DNA from: Torreya grandis
Taxonomy: Eukaryota > Streptophyta > Pinopsida > Cupressales > Taxaceae
DNA length: 64,000 nt
Direction: 5' to 3'
Assembly (NCBI GenBank): GCA_037957365.1
Contig: JARHVA010005355.1
Location: 310,001-374,000, forward strand
The translations under genes were made by a program, and so were the position numbers. The notes under the pieces were generated by a model. The model saw only the letters and a program-made list of their open reading frames with translations, was not told the DNA's origin and searched no databases. The stretch's first letter is position 1. Each line of letters starts with the position of its first letter. This document shows, piece by piece, positions 1 through 11,635 of this stretch.

Positions 1-2463
1 ATGCTATAATGTTGGAATATTTTACATCTTACCTTAAATGAACCATTTATGAATGATTTGTATATGGATTAGATTCTCATCACTAAATAGTTTAACCTCA
101 CTCAAATAATGAGTGAAGGTTAACCTTGGCTTCTTATTTATAACTAAGACTAATGCCAACTCAACCTTCCTTTTGAGGGGTGTAACTAGAACTAGGTCCA
201 TTGCAATTTACATCCCTTTTTCTTGTCCTATTTCCCTGGCTTGGGCCTAAAATCCCTTATCTTTTTCTTCTTCTTCTGATCCATATGCCTTAATAAGCAC
301 CTTAAATGCATCTTCCATTATCTCATCAAGATCTAGTGCAATCATGCCAATATACTCTATTGGGGATTTTGGTTTATCAAGTTGAGTTGGGGATGATGGT
401 CCTTCCCTAAATATCTCTTCTAATATCCCTTTCCTAGGTCCTTGTGCCACTTATTCTTTGGGTTGTTATAGTGGTTGCTCTAGAGGGGGTCTAGAAGAGG
501 GTTTAGGAAATAAATGGTATTATAGGGGTCCCGTTTGCCAAATCTCTCTAGGTGGCTTCTCATCCCTAGCTAGTCAGGCCTCAATATTAATGGTATGCTT
601 CTTCAACCTAGCCAACACCTCTATGAAATTGGTGGCCTTGATGTACATCATGTCATAAACACCAAGTCTATGATCATAAGGGTAATTCATGGTTTTTAAC
701 TTTAAATGTTTATTGATCCTATTATGAGGGTCCCATTGCCTCAGTTCATCCAATTGTAAGTTGAAGGAGTCTTTGTGTTTCAAGATAACATTCACATGCT
801 CCTAATTTTATAGCATAGTTTTATTGATGGTCAAAGAGAAGGGGTGAAGGAGTCCTTTCCTCTTCTACTTGCACATACCATCTATACCATTGAAAATCTA
901 GTATGTAATTTCTTGTTCTACCAATTGGATAGCACATGGACCAATAGTTTGAGGGGTTAAACTAGGGTCCATTATATTATTATCACTATATAATCCAAAT
1001 AAAACTAGATGTCCCCCATTAACTCCACATACTTCTTGACTAGAGGGCTAACCCTACCCATGGAGATACATGTAATAGCTTCTACCAAAGCTGGATATAC
1101 ACAATCATTAATGAATTGTATATTGTCTATATTTTAAAATGTGTAACTTGGAATAGTGATGGGAGATAATATGTCTCCCATCAAGTGACCAATTATTTAT
1201 GTCAAGGATCTTAGTGATGGCCAAGAGGGTCTCTAGGAGATAGGACATCATAAAATAGTGGTTTCTAGTTGTCTTCTTAATGGCTATGAGTTTTTGTTTC
1301 AAACAAATGTTAATCATCTAACCAATTGGGGGTGTGAGTCCCTTTTCTATCATGAAGTATACATAAGTCACCCATATCATATTAACATGTGTGGTGGAAG
1401 GGGTTATAGATAACCATTCAACAAGGCCATGATTATTCTGATCCCTTCCCTAAATTGGGTAATTGGGATCTTCCTAGTAGGGTATTAGATTACATGGGTT
1501 CCATTAAGTATCCATGGGGCAAGGATGGTATTTAAGTCATTCTTACTAGTTTGTGGTCTAATTGTGGGCAAGTCTAGCTAGGGATTGCTTAGATTTTAGT
1601 ATATTTCAAATGTAAGGGGGGGGGGGAATATATGTTACCTTTTTAAAAGTATGTTCATGAACTATCCAATCTTTCTCAACTTTACCATATATGAAAATGG
1701 GGGTAATAACATCGATGTACTATAATACCTCAATTTATATAGTAGCATAGTGGAGATTGATCATCTGGATGGAGACTAGGTCATTATATCTCTTGAGGAT
1801 CATATCATTCTTATGATCCTCTCTTTTAATGGATTGCATCTCCTTAATAGTCTAAAATATCTCTACTAGTTTCTATTCCTTGTGTTTAATGTTATAACAT
1901 CAGAGTTAGTATCCTTGAAGAATCTTCCCTCATTGTCTAAATCTAGATACAACTCTATGCCATGTATCTATTTCTACCTCTAAGATACCATGAATATGAA
2001 GCTTGTAAATTTCACAATAATGCTCCTTAGTTAGCCTCTAGATAAGTTTGATCTTGTTCAGATAACAATTTAACTCTTTCTAGCTCGATTGTGATTGATT
2101 TTAGTTCAAATTAGGGATTTCAATAGTGATGGTAGCTTATAATTAAGATAATTCTTGCCTTATATTTGATTGATATCATTTCCTTTATACCTTTGAATTT
2201 TTTTGCTAACCAAATATTTGATTTTGTCATTTTGTGCTTTTGTGTCACCTAGGTAGCATCTATCTGGTATATTTGCATCATTTTTCATAAATGCCTTAAA
2301 AGAACTAACCATTATCTTTTAAATCCTTATTTTACTTCATACCATCAGATCTTTGCTCATGGATTAATGCATACCATTGAGCATGATCCTATGGCTGACA
2401 CATAATAGTTTTTTATGTCAAGCCCCATGGTTGTGCCACTTAGAACCTTTGTGGGCCTTATGG
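1..2463 (-). pseudogene. Gag-position ORF of element A, downstream unit (partial, decayed)
   Basis: Minus-strand reading shows a broken protein that runs off the left edge. Readable blocks in order are a start-proximal stretch near 2110-1890 (motifs GILEVEIDTWHRVVSRF and FFKDTNSD), a block at 1317-1108 (MMSYLLETLLAITKILDIN), one at 900-830 (EITY.IFNGIDGMCK), one at 795-574 (KHKDSFNLQLDEL, WDPHNRINKHL) and an acidic stretch at 450-247. The same blocks in the same order occur in the ORF at 60112-56320, so this is one protein family. Its place just after an LTR suggests the Gag position, but I see no standard Gag domain or zinc knuckle and do not recognise the family. Many stops and frameshifts make it non-functional. 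Confidence 0.6.
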
Positions 2464-3886
2464 GCTCTACAATTTGTTAGTAAATACATGCTGATCTGTG
2501 TCAATCTTGTGAGCCCTTAGGGTCTCATTTAATAGTCTCTATCAATTTCACTCCACCTGATCATCCCCCATAATGAAGTGAGATCCATTGATCATGAGGC
2601 CATTTTAATAATAAGATTGAATGTGAGAGTGCCACATGGTGACTTTGTGAGACTCTTAAGATTTTGACTTTGTATGACCTTTGGGGAGGGTTTATAGAGC
2701 ATCGATCTAGTTCTAGGTTCTCAAGATGGTGACACTTATAATCCTTAAAAGGTTCCTTAGGATTTTGACATTTTAATGCCATGATCACTCCATTAGTTTA
2801 GTTTGCATGAGTAGATACAGGTCATTGATCATGATCTTGGATACTTGCACATGATTATCTCTTTTCATATATTAAATCCATAGCATATGTTTTATCCTAA
2901 GGTTTCATTATATTAATAAATAAAATGAGACCTTAGGGTAAAACTTAGGATACATCTATGTTTTATAAAAGGACCCCCTTAACCTTAATGATGATCATGC
3001 ATCATTTTATTTTTGGTCCCACTTAAGCGCAGATCAAAGATCATGATCTAGGAACTCACCTAAGATTGGTCTGATAGGTTAATGACTTTGGATCCATTAG
3101 GTCTCCTTCACTCCATCTAATCATTTTATATAATGAAGTGAGAGTCATTGATCCTGTAAGGAGGAAATATGCTTAAGTTAGGGCTTAAGTTGACATAAGA
3201 ACTTCGGCTAAATTTTTAAGACGAAGGTCTTGTTCATGTTAATAAATACAAATGGGGCCTTAGGACTAAGAATTTAAGCTAAGTTTGTAATAAAAGGACC
3301 ATGTGATATGATGGGGCCAAGCTAGGAAAATAAATTATCCTTCACACATGAATGTTAGGATTTATTAAAAGAAAGGGAAAAAGGGGGAAAACATAAAGGA
3401 ACCAAGCATGATTTTAGGCTAAAGTTTGGTCATGATAAAAAACACGACCAAGCCTTAGCATAAAATTAGGCTTAAGTCTAAAGTAAATTTTAAAATATTC
3501 CTACCAAATTTGTCCTACCAAATTTTAATTTATATCAAGGGTTTAAGCTAGGGTTTTCTAAAGGATGGTTTCAAAACATGAATCCAATTATGAGATTTTA
3601 CAAACCAAAGGCTAGCAAAATCTTGAATGAGGATAAGACTGTAAACATCTTAGTATGATCCATTGATAAGAGCTCTATGAAACCTATAACTTAAGACATG
3701 AGGGTCAAGTATAAGCAACATTAGGCAAGGTTAAATCAAAACCATGAAAAAATGGGTCAATTTCACCAAGCATGGATGATATTTAAATTCTAATAATGTG
3801 TAAAATATCAAGCTTTCAGTGTTAAGGTTCAAAGTAATCACAAGGGTCCATATTTTTTTATAAATGGGGGTATGTTGACCTCAATA
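831..3886 (-). repeat. 3.05-kb direct repeat, copy 1 (LTR plus Gag start)
   Basis: This stretch is collinear with 6807-9892 over its whole length. The left match begins at tcaaagagaagggg in both copies and the right match ends at gacctcaa followed by ta or ca. It holds a probable LTR (2476-3886) and the first part of the Gag-position ORF. The copies differ by many scattered substitutions and small indels, so the duplication is old. Confidence 0.85.
2476..3886 (-). repeat. LTR of element A, shared or 3' copy
   Basis: In minus orientation this would start near TATTGAGGTCAACATACC and end near CTAACA. Its partner at 8478-9892 starts TGTTGAGGTCAACATA. The inner edge is tentative: it is set by a weak primer-binding-like site ending AGAGC (2464-2475 here, 8466-8477 in the partner). 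That edge gives nearly equal lengths of 1411 and 1415 bases. The integrase end of one unit lies to its right and the Gag-position ORF of another to its left. Confidence 0.55.
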
Positions 3887-4852
3887 AATTAAAAATTATA
3901 GGGGGAACATAATGATATGTTAGAACTTAGAGTCTTTATTTCATACAAATAAATAGGTCATTTATTCCAGTTGATCAATGTCATTATCTAGACTAGTTCA
4001 TGGTTGAAACAAACATTAAAAATGAAGAATTGAGATCAAACATCAAACATAGCGATGTTGTGTGTGTGATTTAATTCCACTTACTATTTGACATGGGATT
4101 TAAGGGAAAAATTTGAGGTTTCATGCTTTTAATCATTAACATTGATGACTTGGAACATGTTTATATATTCATTAAGAACCATTCTTCTAGTTTAGGGAAG
4201 GCTTAGACATTGCTCTACTACCAATTAAGTATCTGTAACCCTGATAGAGATGCCTTTGGTTCCACTCATGACCTTACTTCACTACCAACTAGACATCCAT
4301 TTCCTTAGTGAATATTATTAGAATAAAATTTGCTTGAAAATATTTTGATTTTGCAATAAGTTCTTATTTTTGTATTTTTAGATCTTTTAAGCTTTCAACA
4401 AAGGTTGGGAGCAAGGGTAGCCAAATTTTAAGGATTTAGTCAAGTGTCTGATCCTTAGATAATCATCTATGGAATCAAAATTTGTCTTAGGAAAGGGTGT
4501 TTGTTAAGTGAAAGCATGCCTATACCTTAGTAGATTAATATTTCATTCTATATGTGCAATTATTCTTAAAACTAGGTTCAAGTCAAGACAATGTTTAAGG
4601 TCTTATGGAATGGTTAACCTATTCATGGGTCCTTACTAGTTTATTCAAATCCTAACATCAAGCTCATATCACAAGTCCATGTCCAACATATGTATGAGGT
4701 TCATACTAGTATTTATAAACTTTTGGAGTTTCAAGCAAGCTAAGAAACTTTGAGCTGAGGGTTGTCCAAAGGGAATTTTCAAAGCAAGGAATAAAGCAAC
4801 AAAAAGTAGACACACAATAGAAAGCAAAAAATTAGGAAGCAAAAGGGAAGCA

Positions 4853-4901
<49 letters not shown>

Positions 4902-4999
4902 TTTTGTAAAATTAAGGGATATGAATAAAAAGAGTTGAATGAAACTAACTAGCCTACCTACATTAACTCTAACCATCTTACATATTTACTCCATGAACA
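3887..4999 (-). other. 3' spacer of element A between integrase and LTR
   Basis: No coding signal is visible. Positions 4190-4310 (repeating ctaccaa.ta.g.atc phrases) match 62250-62400, which lies at the same place downstream of the integrase at the right edge. This supports one family for the two loci. A TA microsatellite sits inside. Confidence 0.5.
4858..4898. repeat. (TA)n microsatellite
   Basis: About 20 uninterrupted TA units within the 3' spacer of element A. Confidence 0.95.
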
Positions 5000-6165
5000 C
5001 CCCAAGAGGAGCAATAGAGAAGTAATGCTTGAGATATCATCAATTGGTGGGTAGTGTAAACTTTGATATTTATATATATTTCATTTTTAAGGTGTTATCT
5101 CCAATTGTATCTATAATTTGATAGGGGCCAATATACAGAGGTGTGAACTTGTCATGTTTTCCCTTAAGCTCAGATGTTTTGTCCCAAAGTAGAACCAAGT
5201 TTCCTTATCTAAACACCTTGATCTTTAATCTCTTATCAAACCACCTATTTTTTATAGTTTGGTATATAATAAAGTTATAAAAATATTCTTCTCATTAATT
5301 TTCCATTTGAATGATGTCTAATAGCCTTAAGTTTGAAAATTCTTGGTCTTTCTCCATATACTCTTGCATAAACTTGTAAGTTGGTAGCTTGAGTGTGATG
5401 GGGAATATAGGATCCTAGCCATATACTATAAATAAGGGAGGTGCTTTAATATACTTCTTGAATCTTGTTATATATTCCCATAGGGCATACTTAAGATGCT
5501 TATGCCATGTTCTAAGTTTGTTTATAGCAGATTTCTTAATAGCTTTCATAAGTTTTTATTCATTGACTCAAACACTCCATTACCTTGAGGATAATGGTTA
5601 GATTAAAACTTGAGAGAAATGTTATTGTCTTATTCCCATTATATCATCTCTATGGATATTAATTCTGACCCATTATCACATACCAAAAATACTAGAGTCC
5701 CAAATTTGGTACATACATTTTCTTATAAAATTTTGATCACTTCTTCTATCCTGCATTATTTGCTGCCTACTGCTTTAGTCCACCTAGTGTGATGGTTGGT
5801 AGCTATCAAAACATAATTGTGACCTTATAATGAGTTGTGGTTGATTAACCCTATAAATTCTATTCCCCACTAAGAAAAGGGTTTGTTAATCATGATTGGT
5901 TTCAAAGGCATTGCTAACTTTGGCTCTTTGGTATTGAAGATCTAGCTTGAATGGCATTCTCACATGTTTATGAGCATCTTTGAAGATGGTAGGCCAATAA
6001 TAACTAGCCTTGAGAATCTTGTGAGATGTTTTTATCCCAGATGGATGCCCATTTCTTAACTTCTCATGGAAAGTTCTCATTATCTCAATATCTTCTTCCT
6101 TAGAAACACATCTCAAGTACACACCTTCAAAGTTCTTTCAGTATAAGACTCCATTTTTGATGAGA
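5000..6165 (-). pseudogene. Ty3/gypsy integrase of element A (decayed)
   Basis: Integrase would insert the element cDNA into the genome. The minus-strand reading shows the zinc-binding N-terminus at 6122-5900 (FHEKLRNGHPSGIKTSHKIL, then YYWPTIFKDAHKHV; the expected cysteines are lost), a core with GIEFIGLIN near 5855, LVCDNGS near 5700 and GNGVFESMNKNL near 5570, and a C-terminal stretch near 5190-5110 (ETWFYFGTK, LCILAPIK). The three core acidic positions read E, D, E, so the first is glutamate rather than aspartate. RNase H precedes it and the 3' spacer and LTR follow, as expected for pol. Stops and frameshifts are frequent. It is homologous to the integrase at 63060-64000. Confidence 0.85.
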
Positions 6166-6339
6166 TAGCGAGTTACCTTAAGCCTTAGAGATATTATCTA
6201 TTCCCTGATTAGTCTTATAGGAAAAGTGATATTAATCAATAAGTGAATAATGGATTCATAACACTCATCAGGTTAAAAATTATGCTGATCAACTTGTATG
6301 ATACTTAGCTTGGGACTGGTATTGGAAATCATTTGAATT

Positions 6340-6806
6340 AGACCTTGACATCTTACCACTTTTTTAGTTTTCATATCTATGTCATATTCTTGAATAACGT
6401 ACACCCACTTACCTCTTTGCTCCCCAAACTCATTCTAACTCAACATCAACTTTAATTTTTAGATCTAGAGGAATGGCATGCACTTTGTTCCTAAGAATGT
6501 AGTTCCTAAATTTCTTGACTACTTTAACTAATGCAAAAGCTTATTTATCAATCAAAGGGTAGTTTAACTTATAATTTTTCAAATTAATGATCATAAAAAA
6601 ATTTGGATGGTCAGATCCTTCTATTTTTTAAGTTAAAATAATAACAATAGTGTGGTTAAAGGAAAAAAGAGTAGAGATAAAAATCTTTTGAAAGTCTAGA
6701 CTTATCAAAGCTAGAGCTTGACTGGTGGCTTTTTTGATGTCCTCAAAGGCCTTATTCGACTCCTCATTCCATGATACTTTATCATCCTTATTTAACATGC
6801 TAATGT
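6340..6806 (-). pseudogene. Gypsy RNase H of element A (decayed, N-terminally truncated pol)
   Basis: RNase H degrades the RNA strand during reverse transcription. The minus-strand reading gives VSWNEESNKAFEDIKKA at 6780-6720, then SDHPNFFMI.NLKNYKLNYP, AFALVKVVKKFRNYIL and a decayed end corresponding to the QEYDIEI-type tail. This is the typical connection and RNase H of plant gypsy elements. No reverse transcriptase precedes it. At 6806/6807 it joins the Gag-position ORF of the same strand, so protease and reverse transcriptase are missing. The junction lies at a tcaa sequence shared with the undeleted copy, which suggests an internal deletion. Confidence 0.8.
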
Positions 6807-8465
6807 TCAAAGAGAAGGGGCGAAGGAGTCATTTCCTCTTCTACTTGCACACACCATCTATAACATTAAAAATTTGGTATGTAATTTATTATTTTACCAA
6901 TTTGGTGGGTACATGGACCAATATTTTGTGGGGTTGAACTAGGTTCCTTTATATTCTTATCATTATACAATTTGGATACAACTAGATGTCCCCCATTAAC
7001 TCTACATAATTTTTGACTAGAGGGTTGACCCTAACCATGGGGACCCCTATAATAGCTTCTACCAAAGCTAGATATACACAATCACAAATTAATTTCATTT
7101 TGTGTCTATATTTAAAAATGTGTAACTTAAAATTGTGATGGGAGATAGTATGTCTCCCATCAGGTGACCAATTCTTTATGTCAAGGATCTTGGTGGTGGC
7201 CAAGAGGGCATCTAGGAGATAAGACATCATGAAATAGTGGTTGATGATTTTATTATTGATGGCTATGAACTATTATTTCAAATAAATGTTAATCATCTCA
7301 CCAATTGGGGGTGTGAGTCCTTTCTCTACCATGAAGTATACATAAGGCACCCAGATCTTATTAACATGTATAGTGGAATGGGATATAGATAACCTATTTA
7401 GTAAGGTCATGATTATTTTGATCCTTTCCCTAAATTTGGAAATTAGGATCTTCCTAATAGGGTCTTAGATTACATGGGTTCTATTAAGTAGTCATGGGGA
7501 AAGGATGGTGTTCAAGTCATTCTTACTAGTCCATGTTCTAATTATGAAAAAGTATATCTGGGGCTTGCCTATCTTGTAGTACCTTTCAAATATGAGGGGG
7601 GAAATATATTCTACCTTTCTAAAAGTATGTTCATGAACTATCAAATCTTTCTCAACTTTAAAATCAATGAAAATGGGGGCAATAACATTAAGTACAATAC
7701 CTTAGGTTTTGAAATAACATAGTGGAGACTAGTCATCTAGATGGAGACTAGGTTGTTTTATCTCTAGATGATCATAAAATTCTTATGCTCATCTCTTGTA
7801 ATGGATTGTATCTCCTCAATAGTAAAAAAAATCTCAGACTAGTTTTTTTTTCCTATGTTTAATGTCATAAAATCAAAGTCAATATCTTTGAAGATTCTTT
7901 CCTCATTATCTAAAGCTAGATACAACTCTATGTCATCCCTCTCTTGCTACCTCTAAGTTAATATGAATGTAAAGATTAAACATTTCTCACTAATGGTCCT
8001 CAAGTAGCCTTTATATTAGTTTTATCTTGATAAAATAAAAATTTAACTCTTTGTGGCTCAACTGTGATTGATTTTAGTAAAAATTAGGGCTTTCTGTGGA
8101 GGTTAGGGCTAGTTTATAGCTTTAATGGCAATGATATCTTAGACTTAGGCAATTTATGACTTAAATTTGATTAAGACCCTTGAATTTATACCTTTGCCTT
8201 TTTTCCCACCAAATCTTTGATTTTTTTGTTTTGTTCTTGTGTGGCACCTAGGTGGTATAAATTTGGCAGCTTTCATAACATTTTTCATAAATTCCTTAAA
8301 GGAACTAGTCATTCTATTTTAAATCCTTCTTTTACTTCACACCATCAGATCTTTGCTCATGGATCAATGTGGAATTTTGATCATGATCTTGGGGCTAACA
8401 CATCATTGGTTTTTTTATGTTAGGCCTCGTGGTTATTCCCCTTGGTACCTTTTTAGGCTTTTTGG
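6807..8465 (-). pseudogene. Gag-position ORF of element A, upstream unit (truncated)
   Basis: This is the second copy of the unrecognised family. The clearest piece is at 7230-6982: MMSYLLDALLATTKILDI, WSPDGRHTISHH, then LVEAIIGVPMVRVNPLV. It matches 1317-1020 and a more decayed stretch near 59400-59100. The ORF stops at the deletion junction 6807, where RNase H begins. The part matching the 795-247 blocks is absent. Its function is not known. Confidence 0.55.
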
Positions 8466-8477
8466 GCTCTATGATCT

Positions 8478-9892
8478 ATTAATGAATGCATGCTCACCAC
8501 ATGTCAATCTTGTGAGCCCTTAGGATCTTGTTAAATAGTCTCTATCAATTACACTCAATTAAATTATCCTCTATGATTAAATGAGATCCATCAATTATGG
8601 GGCCCTTTTAATACTAAGCTCAAATATGAGAGTGTCATGTGGAAACTCTATGGGACTCCTAAACTTTTGACTTTGTATGACCCTAGGGAGGGTCCATAGA
8701 GAATCAATTTAGATATAGGTTCTTGAGATGGAAATACATGTCATCCTCATGGGATTCCTTAGGATTTTGACATTTCAATGCCATGTTTGCTCCATCAGAT
8801 TAGTTTACATGAGTATATGTAGGCCATTGATCATGATGCTAGATACTTGTACATGATTAGCTCTTTTTATATATTAAAGTTATAGTATAAGTTTTATCCT
8901 AAGGTTTCATTATATTAATAAATACAATGATACCTTAGGGTAAAAATTAGGATAAGTCTATGTTTGATAAAATGGGTCCCCTTAACCTTAATGATGATCA
9001 CACATCATTTGATCTTTGGTCTTGCTTAAATGCGAATCAAAGATCATGATTTGGGGGCTCACATAGGATTGGTTTGATATGTTAATGTCTTTGAGTCCAT
9101 TAGGTCTCTTTCACTCCATCTAATCATTTTCCATGATGAAGTAAGATCTGTTGATGTTGTAAGGAGGCAAGATGCTTAAGTTAGGGCTTGAGTTGACATA
9201 AGAACTTAGGCTAAACTTTTAAGACTAAGGTCTCATTCATGTTAATAAATATGAATAGGGATTTAAGACTAAGATTTTAAGCTAAGTATGTAACAAAAGG
9301 ACCATGTGATATGATAGGGCTAGGTTAGGAAAATAAAGGATCCTACACATGTGAATGTTAGGCTTTATTAAAATAAAGTGAACAAAAAGAAGGAAAACAT
9401 AAAGGGACCAAACATGATTTTAGACTAAAGTTTGGTCATGCTAAAAAACATGACCAAGCCTTAGCATAAAATTAGGCATAAGACTAAAGAAAATTTTAAA
9501 ATATTCCCACTAAATTTATTCTTGCTAACTTTGAATTTGAACCAAGGGTTTAATTTAGGGTTTTTTGAAGGAGGGTTTCAAAACATGAGTCCAAACATGA
9601 GATTTTATAGACCAGAGGCTAGCAAAATCTTGAATGAGGATAAGATTGTGAACATTTTAGTATGATCCATTCATAAGAGCTCCATCAAACCTACAAATTA
9701 AGACATGAGGGTCAACTATTAGTAGTATTAGGTAAGATTAAATAAAAAAGATGAACAAATGGGCTAATTTCATTGAGTGTGGATGATCTTCAAACTCTAA
9801 TAATGTGTATAATATCAAGCTTTCAGTGCTAAGGTTCAAAGTAATCACAAGTGTTCCTATTTTTTAGAAATGGGGGTATGTTGACCTCAACA
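8478..9892 (-). repeat. 5' LTR of element A
   Basis: Outer LTR of the A array in minus orientation, about 1.4 kb, partner of 2476-3886. Its tip at 9892 reads TGTTGAGG on the minus strand. A weak primer-binding-like site (AGATCATAGAGC) lies at 8477-8466. I could not find a target duplication, because the other end of the array lies outside the window. Confidence 0.55.
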
Positions 9893-10424
9893 TGATCCAA
9901 ATATTCTTGTATCAGATCTCATGCAATAACTTAGAAATAATTAGAATGGTCATCAAAATCCACCAAATCAACTAGAATTAACTATTACTCATACTAACTA
10001 GGGTTAACCCTTAGGTCAAACTAATGCACAACCCAACCATGATGGATCTTCTAACCATCCTAATCCAAATCCAAATACACTAGATTTTTTTAACATGAAT
10101 CTAAAAGTGGAAATGCATAAGTTTAATGATAAGGATCCATTCACTTGGATCAACTAAATGGATAAAAAAAATTATTTACATAAAATCCCATGTGGAAAAA
10201 ATGTGGTAATGACATCCTTGTGTTTGGATCTAAAGCAATTAATTTGGTATAGATGAATTTGCACTTATCATAAAAAGAAGGATCTTATTATTACTTATTT
10301 CTCATAGATTATCTATAGATGCACTATTTTAGTAGTGTAATAGATAAATTCTTTAGCCAATTATCAAAGTTGTGACAAATATGGGGAGTTAAAGATTATA
10401 TTCACCAATTCTAGAACCTTTAAT
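9893..10424 (+). pseudogene. Gypsy gag fragment, E family (truncated copy)
   Basis: The plus-strand reading gives Gag capsid-like motifs: VEMHKFNDKDPFTWIN, then LHKIPCGKNVVMTSLCLDLK, WYR.ICTYHKKK and QLSKL..IWGVKDYI. The same family and some of the same phrases occur in element E at 31742-32400. The left end is cut by the LTR tip of element A at 9892, so A probably inserted into this fragment. The right end joins LTR sequence at about 10425 without protease or pol, which implies an internal deletion. Confidence 0.7.
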
Positions 10425-10507
10425 TTATTCATATATTCTACTCTATTTTAGTCATATTGTTATCTAGTTTTTTTATTATACTTTATTTGTGAAGTAATTT
10501 CATTATA
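10425..10507 (+). repeat. LTR 3'-end remnant, E family
   Basis: Matches the last part of the E LTRs: tttattcatatattc, then gtcatattgt, then gtgaagtaatttcatta. It directly follows the truncated gag fragment. Beyond it, 10508-10631 is short flanking DNA that resembles 33950-34010. Confidence 0.65.
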
Positions 10508-10631
10508 ATTTGGAATTAATAACTACTTATAGTAATAACCAAATCATAAAAAATGATGAAGATATTGGAATGAAACCCATCTATAACTAGATCTTGAGTA
10601 TTGAAATATGATAGGTGATAAGTGAATTTAA

Positions 10632-10957
10632 TGCTACATCATTAGCCTATAACATGGATTGGGATATGTGAATACAAATTATGGCTAGCATAACATTTAA
10701 TTAATTCATATGATCATGTATTTAGATTAATATTGGTGGTAAGGTTGGCCTAGAGTGTTTACATAGCATAGTTAGTGTATATATAGGAGGGAGGGGTTAT
10801 TATTTAAGCATTGTATTCCAAAAAAAATCTTATTGTAAGGTTGTGAATGTTGCCACCCTAAAAGTAACTTATCATTTATTCATATATTTAGGTCTATTTC
10901 AGTAATATTGTGATTTATTATAGTTATTATACATATTTTTAAATTAATTTCATTATA
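10632..10957 (+). repeat. 5' LTR of element E
   Basis: 326 bases, beginning TGCTACATCATTAGCC and ending TTTCATTATA (CA tip decayed). It aligns with 33573-33884 through TTAGYCTATA, GGCTAGCAT, TATGATCATSTATTTA and ATATTGGTGGTA. The partner starts TGTTATTAAC and ends TTTCATTGCA. It is followed by a primer-binding site. Confidence 0.8.
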
Positions 10958-10971
10958 GGTTGTATCAGAGC
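10958..10971 (+). promoter_or_regulatory. Primer-binding site of element E (initiator tRNA-Met type)
   Basis: ggttgtatcagagc resembles the plant initiator tRNA-Met complement TGGTATCAGAGC with one extra base and one change. It sits directly after the LTR, as expected for minus-strand cDNA priming. Confidence 0.75.
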
Positions 10972-11630
10972 TTTAATTTAGGTAAAATTGTGGGTAAAAT
11001 CCTAATTTTAGAAATTTGCTTCTATATTTTATTCAATTGTGAATTTGTCTATAACTTTTTTAATAAAATTTGAAAATTATTTAAGGACTTACAAATTAAA
11101 AAAATAGCATTTTATTTCATTTTTTGGTGAGTTATTTCAATTTTATTTTTTTAATAAATTTTCTCTATGGGATGAATTGTAAGGATTTTTTCACATTGTT
11201 TGAAAGCTTACAAAAATCTAGTAGGGGTTAATCTAGTTTTTTTTCTGATTAGATGTCAAAATCATTACATAAATACTTGGTAAAACTTGTGTCAAAGTTA
11301 AAATTCAAGGTCATCATTATCAATTATTATTATGGTAGGGCCATAAATTAGGGGTCAAGGTAAGAATTATGAAACTCCAAGTAAAACTCCTTATACAGAG
11401 GATATGGAGCCAAAAATGGAAATTGATGGATATTTTACTTTGGAGTTTTATTTTATGGATCACAAGATGATACAGATCAATTATGATATGTGTGGCCTAT
11501 AATTTGAGATGAAAATTAAAGTCAATAATATCAATTAGTGATTGGATGATGTAGTGTAACAAGTTAATAAAAATTTGAATATTCATCAACATCCATCAAA
11601 TTAGCTACAAATCACTACTACTCAAACCAA
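10972..11630 (+). pseudogene. Leader and Gag N-terminus of element E (interrupted)
   Basis: The first 350 bases are AT-rich leader with no coding signal. From about 11330 the plus-strand reading suggests a Gag N-terminus with a helical stretch (VNKNLNIHQHPSN, LQITTTQT). The reading is broken at 11631-11635 by the copia-like insertion and resumes at 31742 (F..NNAQSKYGGY). The equivalent uninterrupted region is seen at 9930-10060. Confidence 0.6.
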
Positions 11631-11635
11631 CTAGG
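11631..11635 (+). other. Target-site duplication of the copia-like element (left)
   Basis: CTAGG, matched by CTAAG at 31737-31741 after the right LTR. One base differs, which fits an old insertion into E gag. Confidence 0.7.

Larger units (their letters stand above)
6807..9892 (-). repeat. 3.05-kb direct repeat, copy 2 (LTR plus Gag start)
   Basis: Collinear with 831-3886. The right end gives the LTR tip TGTTGAGGTCAACATACCCC on the minus strand, directly adjoining an unrelated plus-strand gag fragment. This marks the outer, 5' boundary of element A in minus orientation. Confidence 0.85.

Noticed and set aside
4779..4976. Open frame with a hydrophobic stretch on the minus strand
   Set aside because: It spans the TA microsatellite in the A spacer and is not conserved in the matching D spacer.
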